DNA from: Chitinophagales bacterium
GTDB lineage: Bacteria > Bacteroidota > Bacteroidia > Chitinophagales > Chitinophagaceae
Assembly (NCBI GenBank): GCA_025355935.1
Contig: JANXYS010000171.1
Location: 1-8,298, forward strand
Direction of reading: 5' to 3'
DNA: 8,298 nt
The notes below the pieces were generated by a model, which worked only from the letters and a program-made list of their open reading frames with translations, did no database searches and was not told the DNA's origin. Shown piece by piece: positions 7,117 through 8,298 of this stretch. Position 1 is the stretch's first letter. Each line of letters opens with the position of its first letter. The position numbers were made by a program, and so were the translations under genes.

Positions 7117-8184
7117 ATGAATAACATTTTTAAGATTCTCGTGCCTACAGTCCTGCTTCTCAATGCTTGCAGTAAAGATGATCCAATAACTGCACCTCCT
7201 GTTTTACAGCCTTCAAAAGGCATATACGTGCTAAGTGAAGGTAGTGGCGGCAATAATTCAAAGCTTGGATTTTACAATATTGGAAATGGAACATTCAATG
7301 GTGATTTTTTCAGGCAGCAAAATGGCTCAGATCTCGGGCAGATTGCGAACGACATGATACAGTATGGTAGTAAAATATACATCGTGATGAATCAATCGAG
7401 TAACGTTACTGTTATTACGGCCGCAACCGCAATGTTGATCAAAAGAATTGATCTTGTAAACGGTGCTACAAAGCGTTTTCCACGTTATGCAGCAGCCTAT
7501 AAATCTCACGTTTATATTTCCGCCACCGATGGTACAGTAAGTGTTATTGACACTGCCTCACTTGCTATTGTGAAAACTATTCCGGTAGGCGCCAATCCTG
7601 AAGGCTTGGCTGTTTCAGGTAATTACCTCTATGTAGCTAATTCCGGGGGCTACAATGCAACGCCTGATTCAACCGTAAGTGTAATTGACTTAAATACGCA
7701 GATGGAGATTAAAAAAATTATTACCGGCACCAAAAATTCGCAGCGGGTTGAGGTGAACTCTATGGGAGATGTGTACGTTAGTGGATATGGTAATTTTGGT
7801 TCCATTCCCGCATCAGTTTCAGTTATAAATAGTTCTACTAATACAATTAAATCTGAGTTAGGCACAAATTACAACTATCCATTTTTCAGGTTGTATCACG
7901 ATGTTGCTTTTTTCTATAATAACTATGGGGGCTCGGGTACGGCAAAAGTATATAACACCATTACCAACACTCTCATTCGTGCTGAATTTATCACCGATGC
8001 ATCAATTGTTACAACGCCCTATGGTATAAATATTGACGAGGAAAACGGCGATGTTTACATAACAGATGCTAAAGATTACAGCAGCGCGGGATCGGTTACC
8101 AGTTTTGACAAGGATGGGAAAATGAAATTTTCATTTTCTGTCGCACCTGGCATAAATCCAAATAAGGTAATTTTTACAAGATAA
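7117..8184 (+). CDS. btuG: BtuG-like surface lipoprotein with YncE-type beta-propeller (DUF5074-like)
   Basis: This 355-residue lipoprotein begins with a type II signal peptide and lipobox LNAC (Cys18), followed by SKDD. That is the C-S-K-D-D pattern that sends Bacteroidota lipoproteins to the cell surface. The mature part carries YncE/beta-propeller blade repeats, for example GTVSVIDTASLAIVKTIPVG then NPEGLAVSGNYLYVANSGG (139-178), and STVSVIDLNTQMEIKKI (185-201). Others are SVSVINSSTNTI (233-244) and GTAKVYNTITNTLI (274-287), ending with GINIDEENGDVYITDA (303-318). Length and architecture match BtuG, the Bacteroides surface protein that captures cobalamin with very high affinity and sits over BtuB. 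It follows btuB by 18 bases on the same strand and shares its riboswitch-controlled transcript. The A-rich spacer (CATACAAC) is a typical initiation region for the phylum. BtuG identity is inferred from context plus fold; other DUF5074/YncE lipoproteins pair with different TonB receptors. Confidence 0.82.
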   Translation: MNNIFKILVPTVLLLNACSKDDPITAPPVLQPSKGIYVLSEGSGGNNSKLGFYNIGNGTFNGDFFRQQNGSDLGQIANDMIQYGSKIYIVMNQSSNVTVITAATAMLIKRIDLVNGATKRFPRYAAAYKSHVYISATDGTVSVIDTASLAIVKTIPVGANPEGLAVSGNYLYVANSGGYNATPDSTVSVIDLNTQMEIKKIITGTKNSQRVEVNSMGDVYVSGYGNFGSIPASVSVINSSTNTIKSELGTNYNYPFFRLYHDVAFFYNNYGGSGTAKVYNTITNTLIRAEFITDASIVTTPYGINIDEENGDVYITDAKDYSSAGSVTSFDKDGKMKFSFSVAPGINPNKVIFTR

Positions 8185-8207
8185 TAAGCAAACAATTCAG
8201 GGATAAC

Positions 8208-8253
8208 GATGTTGTATAACCCAATAAGGAATGCAACATCTTTAATTTTTTTT
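8208..8253 (+). terminator. Intrinsic (Rho-independent) terminator of the btuB-btuG unit
   Basis: GATGTTGTAT (8208-8217) pairs with ATGCAACATC (8231-8240) as a 10-pair stem with one T-G wobble and a 13-base loop. It is followed at once by the T-rich tract TTTAATTTTTTTT (8241-8253). It begins 23 bases after the btuG stop codon and points in the plus direction, so the transcription unit probably ends here. The minus-strand side has no good T-run, so it is not clearly bidirectional. Confidence 0.85.
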
Positions 8254-8298
8254 CACTATGTCAGCTATACCAACAAATGTAGTAGTGCCGCCAACCGG
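8242..8298 (-). CDS. Possible 3' end of a convergent gene, cut by the window edge
   Basis: Read on the minus strand from the window edge, one frame is open for 18 codons and ends in TAA at 8242-8244, giving PVGGTTTFVGIADIVKKN. The other two minus frames stop within this stretch. A convergent gene would fit the strong plus-strand terminator located just there. The alternative is a plus-strand gene starting at the ATG at 8258 (MSAIPTNVVVPPT), but that ATG lies 5 bases after the T-tract and has no promoter or A-rich initiation site. A longer plus frame from 8209 is also open but starts inside the terminator stem. With so few bases, no function can be given. Confidence 0.25.
   Translation of the reverse strand, partial: PVGGTTTFVGIADIVKKN

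Overview
The window looks like a chromosomal segment of a Bacteroidota bacterium, most likely in or near the Sphingobacteriaceae (Pedobacter/Mucilaginibacter-like). This rests on several sequence signs: promoter boxes of the TAnnTTTG type, A-rich rather than Shine-Dalgarno-like ribosome binding regions, a lipoprotein with the C-S-K-D-D surface-export signal, a DUF3857/transglutaminase protein, and a BtuB plus beta-propeller lipoprotein pair. The genus is inference, and no database search was run.

Left part (1-3716). A DUF3857-type transglutaminase-like protein enters from the left edge with its 5' end missing. It converges, with a 14-base gap, on a two-gene minus-strand unit. In transcription order that unit is an APC/LAT-type amino-acid permease, then 3 bases later a PLP-dependent enzyme of the Cys/Met metabolism (trans-sulfuration) family. 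The pair probably imports and then converts an amino acid, perhaps a sulfur-containing one. The enzyme has an unusual sequence where most relatives carry YGGT.

Middle (3717-4792). A long AT-rich stretch has no convincing intact protein gene. It holds a cluster of GTAAAC/GTTTAC half-sites around a possible promoter, and a short reading frame that may be the decayed start of a Crp/Fnr-type regulator. It also holds a complete tRNA-Gln with a CUG anticodon and its own good promoter, followed by a promoter for the next unit.

Right part (4793-8253). This is a compact vitamin B12 uptake unit. A cobalamin riboswitch starts almost exactly where the promoter predicts the RNA 5' end. It leads into a TonB-dependent outer-membrane receptor (btuB), then a surface YncE-like beta-propeller lipoprotein of the BtuG kind. 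The unit is closed by a clear intrinsic terminator. In the expected model the lipoprotein captures cobalamin outside the cell, BtuB moves it across the outer membrane with TonB energy, and the riboswitch shuts the unit down when cobalamin is plentiful. The last 45 bases belong to an unidentified neighbour that may lie on either strand.

I did not find a clearly novel system. The most interesting leads are the compact riboswitch-btuB-btuG-terminator unit, the half-site cluster with a possible regulator remnant next to the tRNA, and the atypical Cys/Met-family enzyme coupled to a permease.
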